A DNA stretch of 64,000 nucleotides from Streptomyces sp. A1277 (GCF_004795015.1 NZ_SSBI01000023.1:46753-110752); one strand, 5' to 3'. Counted from the first letter of the stretch, positions 23,477 through 32,409 are shown. Translations and numbers: made by a program. The notes: a model not told the origin generated them from the sequence alone.

Positions 23477-24031
23477 ATGACCGCCATGCGAAACCGCCCG
23501 ATCCCCGGCAGTTCCGGAATCGTCCGGACCATGAGCCTGCTCGGTGACCCGGTCCTGCACGCGGCGTGCGAGCCGGTCACGGACTTCGGTCCCGCGCTCG
23601 CCCGGCTCGTCGAGGACATGTACGCCACGATGTACGAGGCGCGCGGTGTCGGGCTCGCCGCCAACCAGATCGGCGTGCCGTCAAGGGTGTTCGTCTTCGA
23701 CTGCCCCGACGACGAGGACGTGCGCCACCTGGGCCACGTGGTCAACCCCACGCTGGTCGAGGCGGACGGCGTCACCGTGCGCGGCCCTGAGGGCTGCCTC
23801 TCGCTGCCGGGTCTGGAGGCCGGTACGCCGCGCTTCGACCACGCCGTGGTGGAGGGGGTGACGGTGGAGGGCGAGCCGGTGCGGATCGCCGGGACCGGTT
23901 TCTTCGCGCGCTGCCTCCAGCACGAGTGCGACCACCTCGACGGCCGGGTCTACACCGACCGGCTGACCGGTCTGCGTCGGGCGCGGGTGTTGCGCGCGGC
24001 CCGCCGGGCCCCCTGGGGCCGCACCGGCTGA
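23477..24031 (+). CDS. def: peptide deformylase
   Basis: This metalloenzyme removes the formyl group from nascent protein N termini. The 184-residue protein carries all three deformylase motifs: GVGLAANQIG (57-66), EGCLSLPG (metal-ligand Cys107) and QHECDHLDG (metal-ligand histidines and catalytic Glu150). ATG 23477 and ATG 23486 are both possible starts; neither has a strong ribosome site and the earlier one is given. A C-terminal basic tail (RARVLRAARRAPWGR) follows the domain. Streptomyces usually have several def genes, so this is not necessarily the essential copy. Confidence 0.93.
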   Translation: MTAMRNRPIPGSSGIVRTMSLLGDPVLHAACEPVTDFGPALARLVEDMYATMYEARGVGLAANQIGVPSRVFVFDCPDDEDVRHLGHVVNPTLVEADGVTVRGPEGCLSLPGLEAGTPRFDHAVVEGVTVEGEPVRIAGTGFFARCLQHECDHLDGRVYTDRLTGLRRARVLRAARRAPWGRTG

Positions 24032-24042
24032 CCGGCGGCCCG

Positions 24043-24693
24043 TCAGAAGCCGGGGCCGCCCGGGCGGTCACCGGCGGCGGCCAGCCTGCCCCACAGGAGG
24101 TCGGCCAGGCTCTGTACCAACTGCTCGCGGGAGCACGGGCGTTCGCCCAGCCACCAGTCGCCCGCCGCGTGCATCATGCCGACGATGCCGTGGCCCCAGA
24201 TGCGGGCCATCGCCTGGCTGTCCGGGCCGAGGTCGACCCGCTCGGCGATGACGGTGGCGAGTTCCTCGCCCAGGCGGCGCAGCAGCGGGGCGGAGTGCCG
24301 GCCGACGTCGAAACCCTGCTCGGGGGAGGGGGTGGCGTCGTCGGACGGGTGCATCAGGAAGCGGTAGACCTGCGGGCGCGCCTCGATGGCCGCGAGGTAG
24401 GTGTCGAGCGTCGCCTCGACCCGCCGGCGGCGGTCGGCGGGTGCGTCGAGGGCGGCGCGCAGGGCGCTCAGCAGGGCGTCGGTGTGCCGCTTGGCGAGGG
24501 CGCGGTAGAGGCCGCCCTTGTCGCCGAAGTGCCGGTAGAGGATGGGCTTGGTGATTCCCGCTTCGGCCGCGATGGCGTTCATCGAGGCTCCGGGGCCGTC
24601 CCTGAGCACCACGCGGTCGGCGGCCTCGAGCAGCTCGCGACGACGGCGCTCGGCCGCGGTCCGCTGGCCCCCGGCCTGTCGTGTGGTCTCCAT
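24043..24693 (-). CDS. TetR-family regulator divergent from acyl-CoA dehydrogenase
   Basis: This 216-residue repressor has an N-terminal helix-turn-helix (RRRELLEAADRVVLRDGPGASMNAIAAEAGITKPILYRHFGDKGGLYRAL) and a helical ligand-binding domain. ATG 24693 was chosen over the frame start at 24747 as the expected N terminus. It diverges from an acyl-CoA dehydrogenase gene across a 169-base gap holding a long inverted repeat. Control of that gene and of itself in response to an acyl-CoA or fatty acid is the likely role. Confidence 0.92.
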   Translation of the reverse strand: METTRQAGGQRTAAERRRRELLEAADRVVLRDGPGASMNAIAAEAGITKPILYRHFGDKGGLYRALAKRHTDALLSALRAALDAPADRRRRVEATLDTYLAAIEARPQVYRFLMHPSDDATPSPEQGFDVGRHSAPLLRRLGEELATVIAERVDLGPDSQAMARIWGHGIVGMMHAAGDWWLGERPCSREQLVQSLADLLWGRLAAAGDRPGGPGF

Positions 24694-24794
24694 GTCGTTT
24701 CTCCCACCCCTGACGTGCCTGTCCGTCCTGCCTGCGCAACGTAACACCCTGTCGGGCGCGGTGCGGATGGCGTCTCACGCGGTTGACAGAGGCT

Positions 24795-24827
24795 ACTTGC
24801 CGGTAACACACTGTTGTTACCGCAAGT
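24795..24827. promoter_or_regulatory. inverted repeat operator, TetR / acyl-CoA dehydrogenase
   Basis: ACTTGCCGGTAAC (24795-24807) is followed eight bases later by GTTACCGCAAGT (24816-24827), the reverse complement with one base deleted. A TTGACA lies at 24783-24788, just upstream on the plus strand, so a repressor bound here would block the dehydrogenase promoter. It lies between divergent genes and is the natural site for the adjacent TetR protein. Confidence 0.7.
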
Positions 24828-24862
24828 AACGAGGCGTTTCGAGGCAGCACGTGGAGGGGAAC

Positions 24863-26089
24863 ATGGCCGAGTTCACGCTCGAGCTCAATGACGACCAGAA
24901 GCAGGTCCGTGACTGGCTTCACGGCTTCGCCGCGGACGTGATCCGTCCGGCCGCCTCGGAGTGGGACGAGCGTGAGGAAACGCCCTGGCCCGTCATCCAG
25001 GAGGCGGCGAAGGTCGGGATCTACTCCCTCGACTTCTACGCCCAGCAGTTCTTCGATCCTACGGGGCTCGGCATCCCGATGGCCATGGAGGAGCTGTTCT
25101 GGGGCGACGCCGGCATCGCCCTGTCGATCGTGGGTACGGGCCTGGCGGCAGTCGGCGTCCTCGCCAACGGCACCGAGGAGCAGATCGGCACCTGGATCCC
25201 GCAGATGTACGGGGACGCCGACGACGTGAAGGTCGCGGCCTTCTGCTCGTCCGAGCCCGACGCCGGTTCCGACGTCGCGTCGATGCGCACCCGCGCGGTC
25301 TACGACCAGGCCAAGGACGAGTGGGTGCTCAACGGCACCAAGACCTGGGCGACCAACGGCGGCATCGCCAACGTCCACGTGGTGGTCGCGGTCGTCGACC
25401 CCGAACTCGGCTCCAAGGGGCACGCCTCCTTCATCGTGCCGCCGAACACCCCCGGTCTGTCGCAGGGCCAGAAGTTCAAGAAGCACGGCATCCGCGCCTC
25501 GCACACCGCCGAGGTCGTCCTGGAGGACGTGCGCGTGCCGGGCCACTGCCTGCTCGGCGGCAAGGAGAAGCTCGACCAGCGCCTGGCCCGCGCCCGCGAG
25601 CGTGCCGCCTCCGGTGGCGAGCGTGTGAAGAACGCGGCGATGGCCACGTTCGAGGCGTCCCGCCCGGCCGTCGGCGCCATGGCCGTCGGCACCGCCCGTG
25701 CCGCGTACGAGGTGGCGCTCGACTACGCCAGGACCCGGACCCAGTTCGGCCGCCCGATCATCGACAACCAGGGCGTCGCCTTCCAGCTCGCCGACATGCG
25801 GACCCAGATCGACGCGGCCCGCCTGCTGGTCTGGCGCGCCTCCTGGATGGCCACCACCGGCAAGCCGTTCGAGTCCGCCGAGGGCTCCATGTCCAAGCTG
25901 TACGCGAGCGAGACCGCCAAGAAGGTCACCGCCCAGGCGATCCAGATCCTCGGCGGCAACGGCTTCACCCGCGAATACCCGGTGGAGCGCATGCACCGGG
26001 ACGCCGCGATCTACACGATCTTCGAGGGGACGAGCGAGATCCAGCGCCTGGTCATCGCCCGCACGCTCTCCGGCATGCCGATCCGCTGA
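24863..26089 (+). CDS. acyl-CoA dehydrogenase
   Basis: This FAD enzyme introduces the alpha,beta double bond into acyl-CoA in fatty-acid or branched-chain degradation. The 408-residue protein shows AAFCSSEPDAGSDVASMRTRA and NGTKTWATNGGIA (FAD and substrate contacts), RTQFGRPIIDNQGVAFQLADM, ILGGNGFTREYPVERMHRDA, and IYTIFEGTSEIQRLVIAR, whose Glu is the usual catalytic base. ATG 24863 has GGAGGGGA upstream. It is divergent from a TetR repressor and ends in a strong hairpin. The natural chain length cannot be read from sequence. Confidence 0.93.
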   Translation: MAEFTLELNDDQKQVRDWLHGFAADVIRPAASEWDEREETPWPVIQEAAKVGIYSLDFYAQQFFDPTGLGIPMAMEELFWGDAGIALSIVGTGLAAVGVLANGTEEQIGTWIPQMYGDADDVKVAAFCSSEPDAGSDVASMRTRAVYDQAKDEWVLNGTKTWATNGGIANVHVVVAVVDPELGSKGHASFIVPPNTPGLSQGQKFKKHGIRASHTAEVVLEDVRVPGHCLLGGKEKLDQRLARARERAASGGERVKNAAMATFEASRPAVGAMAVGTARAAYEVALDYARTRTQFGRPIIDNQGVAFQLADMRTQIDAARLLVWRASWMATTGKPFESAEGSMSKLYASETAKKVTAQAIQILGGNGFTREYPVERMHRDAAIYTIFEGTSEIQRLVIARTLSGMPIR

Positions 26090-26115
26090 CGGCCCTCCGC
26101 GGCCCGGAGCACGCC

Positions 26116-26158
26116 CCGGCCCCCGCTTCCTGTCACCACGTCAGGAGGCGGGGGCCGG
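26116..26158 (+). terminator. hairpin terminator after acyl-CoA dehydrogenase
   Basis: CCGGCCCCCGCTTCCTG (26116-26132) pairs with CAGGAGGCGGGGGCCGG (26142-26158), allowing one G-U pair, around a nine-base loop, 27 bases after the dehydrogenase stop. Confidence 0.75.
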
Positions 26159-26248
26159 ATCGCGTGTACCGCTCACGATGGTGTGTGTCTGCCATGTACC
26201 TGTAGATTCCCCGTGCAGATCGTGACCGGGTGACGAAGGGGGCAGGGC

Positions 26249-26647
26249 ATGGTGGGGTCCGGTGGGATACGGGTCGCGGCGGCCGCCGCCGCGGCGTTCG
26301 GGCTCGTCATCGCCGCACAGGCAACGGCGTCCGCCGAGCCCCGGACGGTCGACGCGACCTTCGGCGGGTACGGGGAGTGGAACGCCGACCCCTACGGCGG
26401 CGCCCCCGGCGATTCGATCCGCGCCTGCGACACCTCGTCGGACGGCTGGAGCATCGAGGTGAAGCTCGACATCGGCCGGGACGGCACCTGGGACCGCACC
26501 GCCACCACCCGCGGCCACACCTCCCCCTACTGCACCCCGTGGAAGACCGGCAACATCAAGGAGGGCACCCCGGTCCGCGTCCAGGTGGCGAACGTGGACG
26601 GCGGTGTCACCTACCCCAAGGGCTCCCTGCTGCTGAGCCACGCCTGA
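26249..26647 (+). CDS. small secreted protein of unknown function
   Basis: This 132-residue protein begins with a signal peptide (GIRVAAAAAAAFGLVIAAQATASA). The mature part of about 100 residues is Gly/Asp-rich with two cysteines (ACDTSSDGW and YCTPW) that could form one disulfide. The remainder looks like a small beta domain (WSIEVKLDIGRDGTWDRTATTRGHTSPY). No enzyme motif is visible. It stands alone behind its own promoter region and converges on the glutathione peroxidase gene 9 bases away. Confidence 0.75.
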   Translation: MVGSGGIRVAAAAAAAFGLVIAAQATASAEPRTVDATFGGYGEWNADPYGGAPGDSIRACDTSSDGWSIEVKLDIGRDGTWDRTATTRGHTSPYCTPWKTGNIKEGTPVRVQVANVDGGVTYPKGSLLLSHA

Positions 26648-26656
26648 CGGCCGAAC

Positions 26657-27148
26657 CTAGGCGGCCGGGAGCTGGGCCTCGATGGCGGCCACGAGCTCCG
26701 GGGCCTCCGGCTCCGTGCGCGGACGGATACGGGCGACCGGCTCACCGGCCGGCGAGATCAGGAACTTCTCGAAGTTCCACTGGACGTCCCCGGCCTCGCC
26801 GTCCGCGTCCGCGAGCCGGGTCAGCTCCGCGTACAGAGGGTGCCGGCCGGCACCGTTGACGTCGGTCTTCTCCAGCAGCGGGAAGGTCACCCCGTACGTC
26901 GTCGAGCAGAATGCCTGGATCTCCTCCGCGCTCCCCGGCTCCTGGCCGGCGAACTGGTTGCACGGCACGCCGAGCACGGTGAGACCGCGGTCCCCGTACT
27001 CCTTCTGGAGCCGTTCCAGCCCGGCGTACTGCGGGGTCAGGCCGCACTGCGATGCGACGTTCACCAGTAGCACCGCCCGGCCGCGGTAGGCGCCCAGCGT
27101 GGTCGGCTCGCCGGTGAGGGTGCGCAGCGGGATGTCGTACAGCGTCAT
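26657..27148 (-). CDS. glutathione peroxidase-family thiol peroxidase
   Basis: This 163-residue thioredoxin-fold peroxidase shows NVASQCGLTPQYAGLE with the peroxidatic cysteine, VPCNQFAGQEPGS, and WNFEKFLISPAGEP. Streptomyces lack glutathione, so the electron donor is probably thioredoxin or mycoredoxin rather than glutathione. The cytoplasmic enzyme reduces organic hydroperoxides. The gene follows the GNAT gene by 34 bases on the same strand and may be co-transcribed with it. Confidence 0.9.
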   Translation of the reverse strand: MTLYDIPLRTLTGEPTTLGAYRGRAVLLVNVASQCGLTPQYAGLERLQKEYGDRGLTVLGVPCNQFAGQEPGSAEEIQAFCSTTYGVTFPLLEKTDVNGAGRHPLYAELTRLADADGEAGDVQWNFEKFLISPAGEPVARIRPRTEPEAPELVAAIEAQLPAA

Positions 27149-27182
27149 GAAGGTCTCCTCGTCGGTGTCTTCCCGCCCATTC

Positions 27183-27725
27183 TTACGCCCGGGGCTCCCG
27201 GGGTACGCACCCGGCCGCCTTGTAGTAGAAGGTCGTCGGCTTCAGGACCCCGGACGGGTCGCCGGCGTAGTCCGGGACCGACCCGCACTCCGTCCAGCCG
27301 GCCGACCGGTACAGCCGCTCCGCCGGGCTGCCGCTCTCCGTGTCCAGGATCAGCAGCGTGATGCCGTCCTCGCCCGCCGCGCGCTCGACCGCGTCCAGCA
27401 GCGCCCGGCCGAGACCGCGGCCGCGCGCGGACGGGCGGACCATCAGTTTGGCCACCTCCGCGCGGTGGCGGGCGTTGGGCAGGGGCGCCCGGGCCAGGCC
27501 GATCGTTCCCGCGATGCGTTCCCCGTCCCGGGCGAGCCACACCTGCTGGCGCCCGGCGTCCACGGTGGCGGCCCGCTCCCGCCACCACGCGGCGGCGGCG
27601 CCCCGGTCCAGGGGCGCGAGGAACCCCACCGACGATCCGCCGTCGACGGTCTCCACCAGCAGGGCGGCCAGCTCATCGGCGTACGTGACCAGTTCGGGTC
27701 CGGACACGGGGACGATCTCGGTCAT
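27183..27725 (-). CDS. GNAT-family N-acetyltransferase
   Basis: This 180-residue protein has the GNAT acetyl-CoA-binding motif VRPSARGRGLGRALLDAVERAA preceded by AEVAKLMV. The C-terminal AERLYRSAGWTECGSVPDYAG is typical of the family. An N-terminal half with DELAALLVETVDGGSSVGFL matches many Streptomyces GNATs of unknown substrate. It is upstream of the peroxidase gene by 34 bases. The acceptor amine is unknown. Confidence 0.88.
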   Translation of the reverse strand: MTEIVPVSGPELVTYADELAALLVETVDGGSSVGFLAPLDRGAAAAWWRERAATVDAGRQQVWLARDGERIAGTIGLARAPLPNARHRAEVAKLMVRPSARGRGLGRALLDAVERAAGEDGITLLILDTESGSPAERLYRSAGWTECGSVPDYAGDPSGVLKPTTFYYKAAGCVPREPRA

Positions 27726-27966
27726 GGGCAGGTCCTTTCACGGTGACGACGGGCCGCGGCCCCGACGACGCCCCGGCCGTCCCTCCGCGCGGACCGGCAT
27801 GCGGCCGCGCGATCATAACCCCAGGTCGGCGGAGGTGCGAGTGGCACCGCACGGCAACTGCCCGCCGTTCTGCCGGACCCTCCCGCCCGTGCCACGCTGG
27901 AACCGGAATGCCCGGTGCGGCACACCGTTTCCGCCGGGCGACCGTGCCAGCAGAAGGAGGCCCGAG

Positions 27967-28401
27967 ATGGCCGGCACCGGAAGCGCAGCACAGACGACAC
28001 ACGGCACCGACGGCTCACACCATCCCTTCAGAACGGGCTGGACCGCATTCGCCGCGGTCCTGATGGTCTTCGGCGGCGCCATGGCGATCCTCCAGGGGAT
28101 CTCCGCCATCGCCAAGGACGACGTCTTCGTCGCCACCCGCAACTACGTCTTCGAGTTCAACCTGACGGGCTGGGGCTGGATCCACCTCATCCTCGGCATC
28201 GTCATCGTGCTCGCCGGCTTCGCTCTGTTCACCGGGGCCCTGTGGGCGCGGGCCGTGGGTGTGGTGCTCGCCGGGTTCGGCGCCCTGGCCAACTTCCTCT
28301 GGCTGCCGTACTACCCGCTGTGGTCCATCGTGCTCATCGCCATCGACGTCTTCATCATCTGGGCCCTGTGCTCGGGTACCGACGGCCGCGCACGGGTCTG
28401 A
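27967..28401 (+). CDS. four-helix membrane protein (DUF7144-like)
   Basis: This 144-residue integral membrane protein has four hydrophobic segments: AFAAVLMVFGGAMAILQGISAIA, WGWIHLILGIVIVLAGFALF, ARAVGVVLAGFGALANFLWL and WSIVLIAIDVFIIWALC. It has a polar N terminus rich in Thr and His. ATG 27967 has AGAAGGAGG a few bases upstream; the longer open frame upstream is ignored. Related small membrane proteins with the YVFEFNLTGWGWIHLILG core are common in Streptomyces, often in several copies, with no known function. It converges on a broken gene 8 bases away. Confidence 0.85.
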   Translation: MAGTGSAAQTTHGTDGSHHPFRTGWTAFAAVLMVFGGAMAILQGISAIAKDDVFVATRNYVFEFNLTGWGWIHLILGIVIVLAGFALFTGALWARAVGVVLAGFGALANFLWLPYYPLWSIVLIAIDVFIIWALCSGTDGRARV

Positions 28402-28408
28402 CGCCACC

Positions 28409-28725
28409 TCACCGGCCCGTCAGCCGGGAGCGGCGCTCCGGATCGGCCCACAGGACGAAGGAGCGGGCGCCGCCCCCGCGCGCGCCGAAGCAGGCCGGTA
28501 CGCCGCCCGGCGGCAGTTCGCGCTCCAGATGGGCGAGCACCCGCGACTCACCGGCGGGCCCGTCCCTGACGGTGACGACATGGCTGAACGACGCGGCGGG
28601 ACCCGTGGCCGCCTCGCCCCTCCCGCGCCTTCTTCCCCGCGGGGACGGGCAGCACGTTCAGGACGCCGGCCGCGTGCGTGCTCCTCCGTTGTAGTGACCG
28701 GGACGTCGAACAGCAGCCCCGGCAC
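28409..28725 (-). pseudogene. frameshifted small gene, family not recognised
   Basis: No single frame is convincing, but coding-like sequence passes through three frames. The start VPGLLFDVPVTTTEEHA is in one frame, VLNVLPVPAGKKAREG in a second, and SFSHVVTVRDGPAGESRVLAHLERELPPGGVPACF, then ARSFVLWADPERRSRLTGR with a stop, in a third. The second shift lies in the G-rich run near 28610-28625. The last segment reads as real protein by its hydrophobic pattern. Either the gene has decayed or the assembly has small errors. Confidence 0.4.
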
Positions 28726-28741
28726 CTGAGAGGATCACCGC

Positions 28742-28966
28742 GTGGAGTCACCCGAAGCCGCCCCCGGGACGGAGCCGCTGCCCGGCGCCGCCGCAGCCGC
28801 CGGCCCCCGTACCGTGCGCTGCCGCCTGTGCGGACGGCCGCTCACCGGCACCGCGTCCTGCCGCACCGGCCTCGGCCCCTCCTGCGACGCCAAACTGCAC
28901 CCCGCGCCGCCGGCCGTCCGCCACCGGCGGCACGAGGTCGAGCAGGACGCGCTGCCCGGCATCTGA
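28742..28966 (+). CDS. small zinc-ribbon protein (DUF6011-like)
   Basis: This 74-residue protein has an Ala/Gly/Pro-rich N terminus and a single metal-binding motif, CRLCGRPLTGTASCRTGLGPSCD, with four cysteines in the pattern of DUF6011 zinc ribbons. The start is GTG 28742 with GAGAGGA eight bases upstream. The stop lies 4 bases from that of the convergent thioesterase gene. Such mini zinc ribbons are often nucleic-acid or protein-binding adaptors; nothing more can be said. Confidence 0.7.
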   Translation: MESPEAAPGTEPLPGAAAAAGPRTVRCRLCGRPLTGTASCRTGLGPSCDAKLHPAPPAVRHRRHEVEQDALPGI

Positions 28967-28970
28967 GCCG

Positions 28971-29855
28971 TTACGCCGACGGGCCGTCGCCCAGCCGCCG
29001 GAACAGCCCCTCCTGCACCACCGACACCAGCAGATTGCCCGCACGGTCGTAGATCCGGCCGCGCGCCAGCCCCCGCCCGCTCGTGGCGATCGGCGACTCC
29101 TGGTCGTACAGGAACCACTCGTCCGCCCGGAACGGCCGGTGGAACCACATGGCATGGTCCAGCGACGCCATGTCGAAGCCGCGCGGTCCCCACAGCGGCT
29201 CCACCGGGATGCGGACCGCGTCCAGCAGCGTCATGTCGCTCGCGTACGTCAGCGCGCACGTGTGCACCAGCGGGTCGTCGCCCAGCGGGCCCACCGCACG
29301 CATCCACACCGCGCTGCGCGGGTCGGCGCCCTCGACCTCCTCCCGCGTCCAGCGAAGCCGGTCGACGTAGCGGATGTCGAACGGCTGCCGCCGCGCCATC
29401 CGCTCCAGGGCCTCCGGCAGCCCGCCCAGATGCTCGCGCACCTCCTCGGCGACCGTCGGCAGCTCCTCGGGACCGGGCACGACGCGGGCGGGCGGCAGCT
29501 GGTGCTCGAAGCCCGCCTCCTCCGGGCGGTGGAACGACGCCGTCAGGTTGAAGATCGTCCGACCCTGCTGCACGGCCGTCACCCGGCGGGTGGTGAACGA
29601 CCTGCCGTCCCTGACCCGCTCGACGTCGTAGACGATCGGCACGCCCGGCCGGCCCGGCCGCAGGAAGTAGGCGTGCAGCGAGTGCACCGGCCGGTCCCCG
29701 TCCGTGGTGCGGCCGGCGGCCACCAGCGCCTGCCCCGCCACCTGCCCGCCGAAGACCCGTTGCAGGGACTCGTCGGGGCTGCGGCCGCGGAAGATGTTGA
29801 CCTCGATCCGCTCCAGGTCGAGCAGGTCGACCAGGCGCTCGGCGGGGTTCGTCAT
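28971..29855 (-). CDS. tesB: acyl-CoA thioesterase II (TesB family)
   Basis: This 294-residue double-hotdog thioesterase hydrolyses medium- and long-chain acyl-CoA to free acid. The first hotdog shows FRGRSPDESLQRVFGGQVAGQALVAAGRT and SLHAYFLRPGRPGVPIVYDVERVRDGRSFTTRRV. The second shows ALTYASDMTLLDAVR and SLDHAMWFHRPFRADEWFLYDQESPIATSGRGLARGRIY; the expected Asp, Thr and Gln active-site residues appear to be present. ATG 29855 starts the family-like sequence; the frame opens at 30032. It lies 40 bases downstream of the helicase gene on the same strand. Confidence 0.92.
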   Translation of the reverse strand: MTNPAERLVDLLDLERIEVNIFRGRSPDESLQRVFGGQVAGQALVAAGRTTDGDRPVHSLHAYFLRPGRPGVPIVYDVERVRDGRSFTTRRVTAVQQGRTIFNLTASFHRPEEAGFEHQLPPARVVPGPEELPTVAEEVREHLGGLPEALERMARRQPFDIRYVDRLRWTREEVEGADPRSAVWMRAVGPLGDDPLVHTCALTYASDMTLLDAVRIPVEPLWGPRGFDMASLDHAMWFHRPFRADEWFLYDQESPIATSGRGLARGRIYDRAGNLLVSVVQEGLFRRLGDGPSA

Positions 29856-29895
29856 GCCGTTCCTCTCCACTCTCGCGGTGACAACGCGCGCCCGC

Positions 29896-32409
29896 TCACA
29901 GCTGGCCCACGGAGGTGACCCGCACGACCGCCCGGCCCTCCTCGTCCGACGCCGCGAGATCGACCTCGGCGCTGATGCCCCAGTCATGGTCGCCGTTCGG
30001 GTCGGCGAACGTCTGACGGACCCGCCACACACCGTGCGCGGCGTCCTCGTCGATCTTCAGCAGCTTCGGGCCGCGCGCGTCGGGACCGGTGCCCAGCTCC
30101 TCGTACTCGTCCCAGTACGCGTCCATCGCCTCGCCCCACGCGTCCTCGTCCCAGCCCGCGTCCGCGTCCAGGCCGCCGAGGTCGCGGACCCGGTCCAGCG
30201 CGGCCAGCTCCACCCGGCGGAACATCGCGTTGCGCACCAGCACCCGGAAGGCACGGGCGTTCGCCGTGACCGGCTTGACCTCGTCGGCCCGCTCCTGCGC
30301 CTGCTCGGCCGTCTCCACCTCCGGATTGGCCAGCTGCTCCCACTCGTCGAGAAGGCTGGAGTCGACCTGACGGACCATCTCCCCGAGCCAGGCGATCAGA
30401 TCCTCCAGGTCCTCGGACTTGATGTCGTCCGGGATGGTGTGCTCCAGCGCCTTGTACGCGCTCGCCAGATAGCGCAGCACGATCCCCTCGGTACGCGCCA
30501 GCTCGTAGTTCGAGGTGAACTCCGTGAAGGTCATGGCCCGTTCGTACATGTCGCGGATCACCGACTTCGGCGACACCGGGTGGTCGCCCACCCACGGGTG
30601 GCTGCGCCGGTAGACGTCGTACGCGTGCCACAGCAGGTCGCTCAGAGGCTTCGGGTACGTCACCTCCTGGAGCAGCTCCATCCGCTCCTCGTACTCGATC
30701 CCGTCGGCCTTCATCTGCCCGACCGCCTCGCCGCGCGCCTTGTTCTGCTGCGCGGCCAGGATCTGGCGCGGGTCGTCCAGCGTCGACTCCACCACCGACA
30801 CCATGTCCAGCGCGTACGACGGCGAGTCCGGGTCCAGCAGCTCGAACGCGGCGAGCGCGAACGTGGACAGCGGCTGGTTCAGCGCGAAGTCCTGCTGGAG
30901 GTCGACGGTCAGCCGCACGATACGGCCCTCCGCGTCCGGCTCGTCCAGCTGCTCCACCACGCCGCCGTCCAGCAGCGAACGGTAGATCGCGATGGCCCGG
31001 CGGATGTGCCGCAGCTGCGCCCGGCGCGGCTCGTGGTTGTCCTCCAGCAGATGCCGCATCGCCTCGAAGGCGTTGCCCGGGCGGGCGATCACGGACAGCA
31101 ACATGGTGTGCGTGACCCGGAAACGGGAGGTCAGCGGCTCCGGATCGGACTGGATCAGCTTGTCGAACGTGGTCTCCGACCAGGCCACGAAGCCCTCGGG
31201 AGCCTTCTTGCGGACGACCTTGCGCTTCTTCTTCGGGTCGTCACCGGCCTTCTTGACCGCCTTCTCGTTCTCGATGACGTGCTCGGGCGCCTGGGCGACG
31301 ACGAGGCCGGCCGTGTCGAAGCCCGCCCGCCCGGCCCGGCCGGCGATCTGGTGGAACTCGCGGGCCCGCAGCGTCCGCACCCGGGTGCCGTCGTACTTGG
31401 TGAGGGCGGTGAACAGCACCGTCCGGATCGGTACGTTGACGCCGACGCCGAGCGTGTCCGTACCGCAGATCACCTTCAGCAGACCGGCCTGCGCCAGCTT
31501 CTCCACCAGCCGGCGGTACTTCGGGAGCATGCCGGCGTGGTGCACGCCGATGCCGTGCCGCACATAACGCGAGAGGTTCTGGCCGAACTTGGTGGTGAAG
31601 CGGAAGTTGCCGATCAGATCGGCGATCTTCTCCTTCTCCTCCTTGGTGCACATGTTGATGCTCATCAGCGACTGCGCCCGCTCCACCGCCGCCGCCTGGG
31701 TGAAGTGCACGATGTACACCGGCGACTGCCGGGTCTCCAGGAGCTCGGTGATCGTCTCGGTGATCGGCGTCAGCCGGTACTCGTAGCTCAGCGGCACCGG
31801 CCGGGTCGCCGAGCGGACCACGGAGGTCGGGCGGCCGGTGCGCCGCGTCAGGTCCTCCTCGAACATCCGGACGTCACCGAGCGTCGCCGACATCAGGACG
31901 AACTGGGCCTGCGGAAGCTCCAGCAGCGGGATCTGCCAGGCCCAGCCCCGGTCCGGCTCCGCGTAGAAGTGGAACTCGTCCATGACGACCTGGCCGATGT
32001 CCGCGTACTTCCCGTCACGCAGAGCGATGGAGGCCAGCACCTCGGCGGTGCAGCAGATCACCGGGGCGTCGGCGTTGACCGAGGCGTCCCCGGTCAGCAT
32101 GCCGACGTTCTCCGTGCCGAACAGCTTGCACAGGTCGAAGAACTTCTCCGAGACCAGCGCCTTGATCGGGGCGGTGTAGAAGGTGACCTTGTCCTGGGCC
32201 AGGGCGGTGAAGTGCGCACCCGCCGCGACCAGGCTCTTCCCGGACCCGGTGGGCGTGGAAAGGATCACGTTGGCCCCGGAGACCACCTCGATCAGCGCCT
32301 CCTCCTGAGCGGGATAGAGGGTGATCCCCTGCGTCTCGGTCCAGGACGAGAATGCCTCGAAGAGGGCGTCGGGGTCGTCGGTCGGGGGCAGCTGATCGAT
32401 AAGGGTCAC
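29896..32409 (-). CDS. DEAD/DEAH-box superfamily 2 helicase, Ski2-like
   Basis: This 837-residue helicase shows the superfamily motifs in order: YPAQEEALIEVV (Q-like), STPTGSGKSLVA (Walker A), APIKALVSEK, MDEFHFYAEPDRG (DExH), LMSATL, VHHAGMLPKYRRLVEKLAQ, ICGTDTLGVGVNVPIRTV and HQIAGRAGRAGFD. A basic insert (DDPKKKRKVVRKKAPEG) follows and a long C-terminal helical region completes it. Actinobacterial members are probably RNA helicases of cold or decay pathways; the substrate is not established. The start is GTG 32409, where homology begins, rather than the frame start at 32469. Confidence 0.9.
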   Translation of the reverse strand: MTLIDQLPPTDDPDALFEAFSSWTETQGITLYPAQEEALIEVVSGANVILSTPTGSGKSLVAAGAHFTALAQDKVTFYTAPIKALVSEKFFDLCKLFGTENVGMLTGDASVNADAPVICCTAEVLASIALRDGKYADIGQVVMDEFHFYAEPDRGWAWQIPLLELPQAQFVLMSATLGDVRMFEEDLTRRTGRPTSVVRSATRPVPLSYEYRLTPITETITELLETRQSPVYIVHFTQAAAVERAQSLMSINMCTKEEKEKIADLIGNFRFTTKFGQNLSRYVRHGIGVHHAGMLPKYRRLVEKLAQAGLLKVICGTDTLGVGVNVPIRTVLFTALTKYDGTRVRTLRAREFHQIAGRAGRAGFDTAGLVVAQAPEHVIENEKAVKKAGDDPKKKRKVVRKKAPEGFVAWSETTFDKLIQSDPEPLTSRFRVTHTMLLSVIARPGNAFEAMRHLLEDNHEPRRAQLRHIRRAIAIYRSLLDGGVVEQLDEPDAEGRIVRLTVDLQQDFALNQPLSTFALAAFELLDPDSPSYALDMVSVVESTLDDPRQILAAQQNKARGEAVGQMKADGIEYEERMELLQEVTYPKPLSDLLWHAYDVYRRSHPWVGDHPVSPKSVIRDMYERAMTFTEFTSNYELARTEGIVLRYLASAYKALEHTIPDDIKSEDLEDLIAWLGEMVRQVDSSLLDEWEQLANPEVETAEQAQERADEVKPVTANARAFRVLVRNAMFRRVELAALDRVRDLGGLDADAGWDEDAWGEAMDAYWDEYEELGTGPDARGPKLLKIDEDAAHGVWRVRQTFADPNGDHDWGISAEVDLAASDEEGRAVVRVTSVGQL

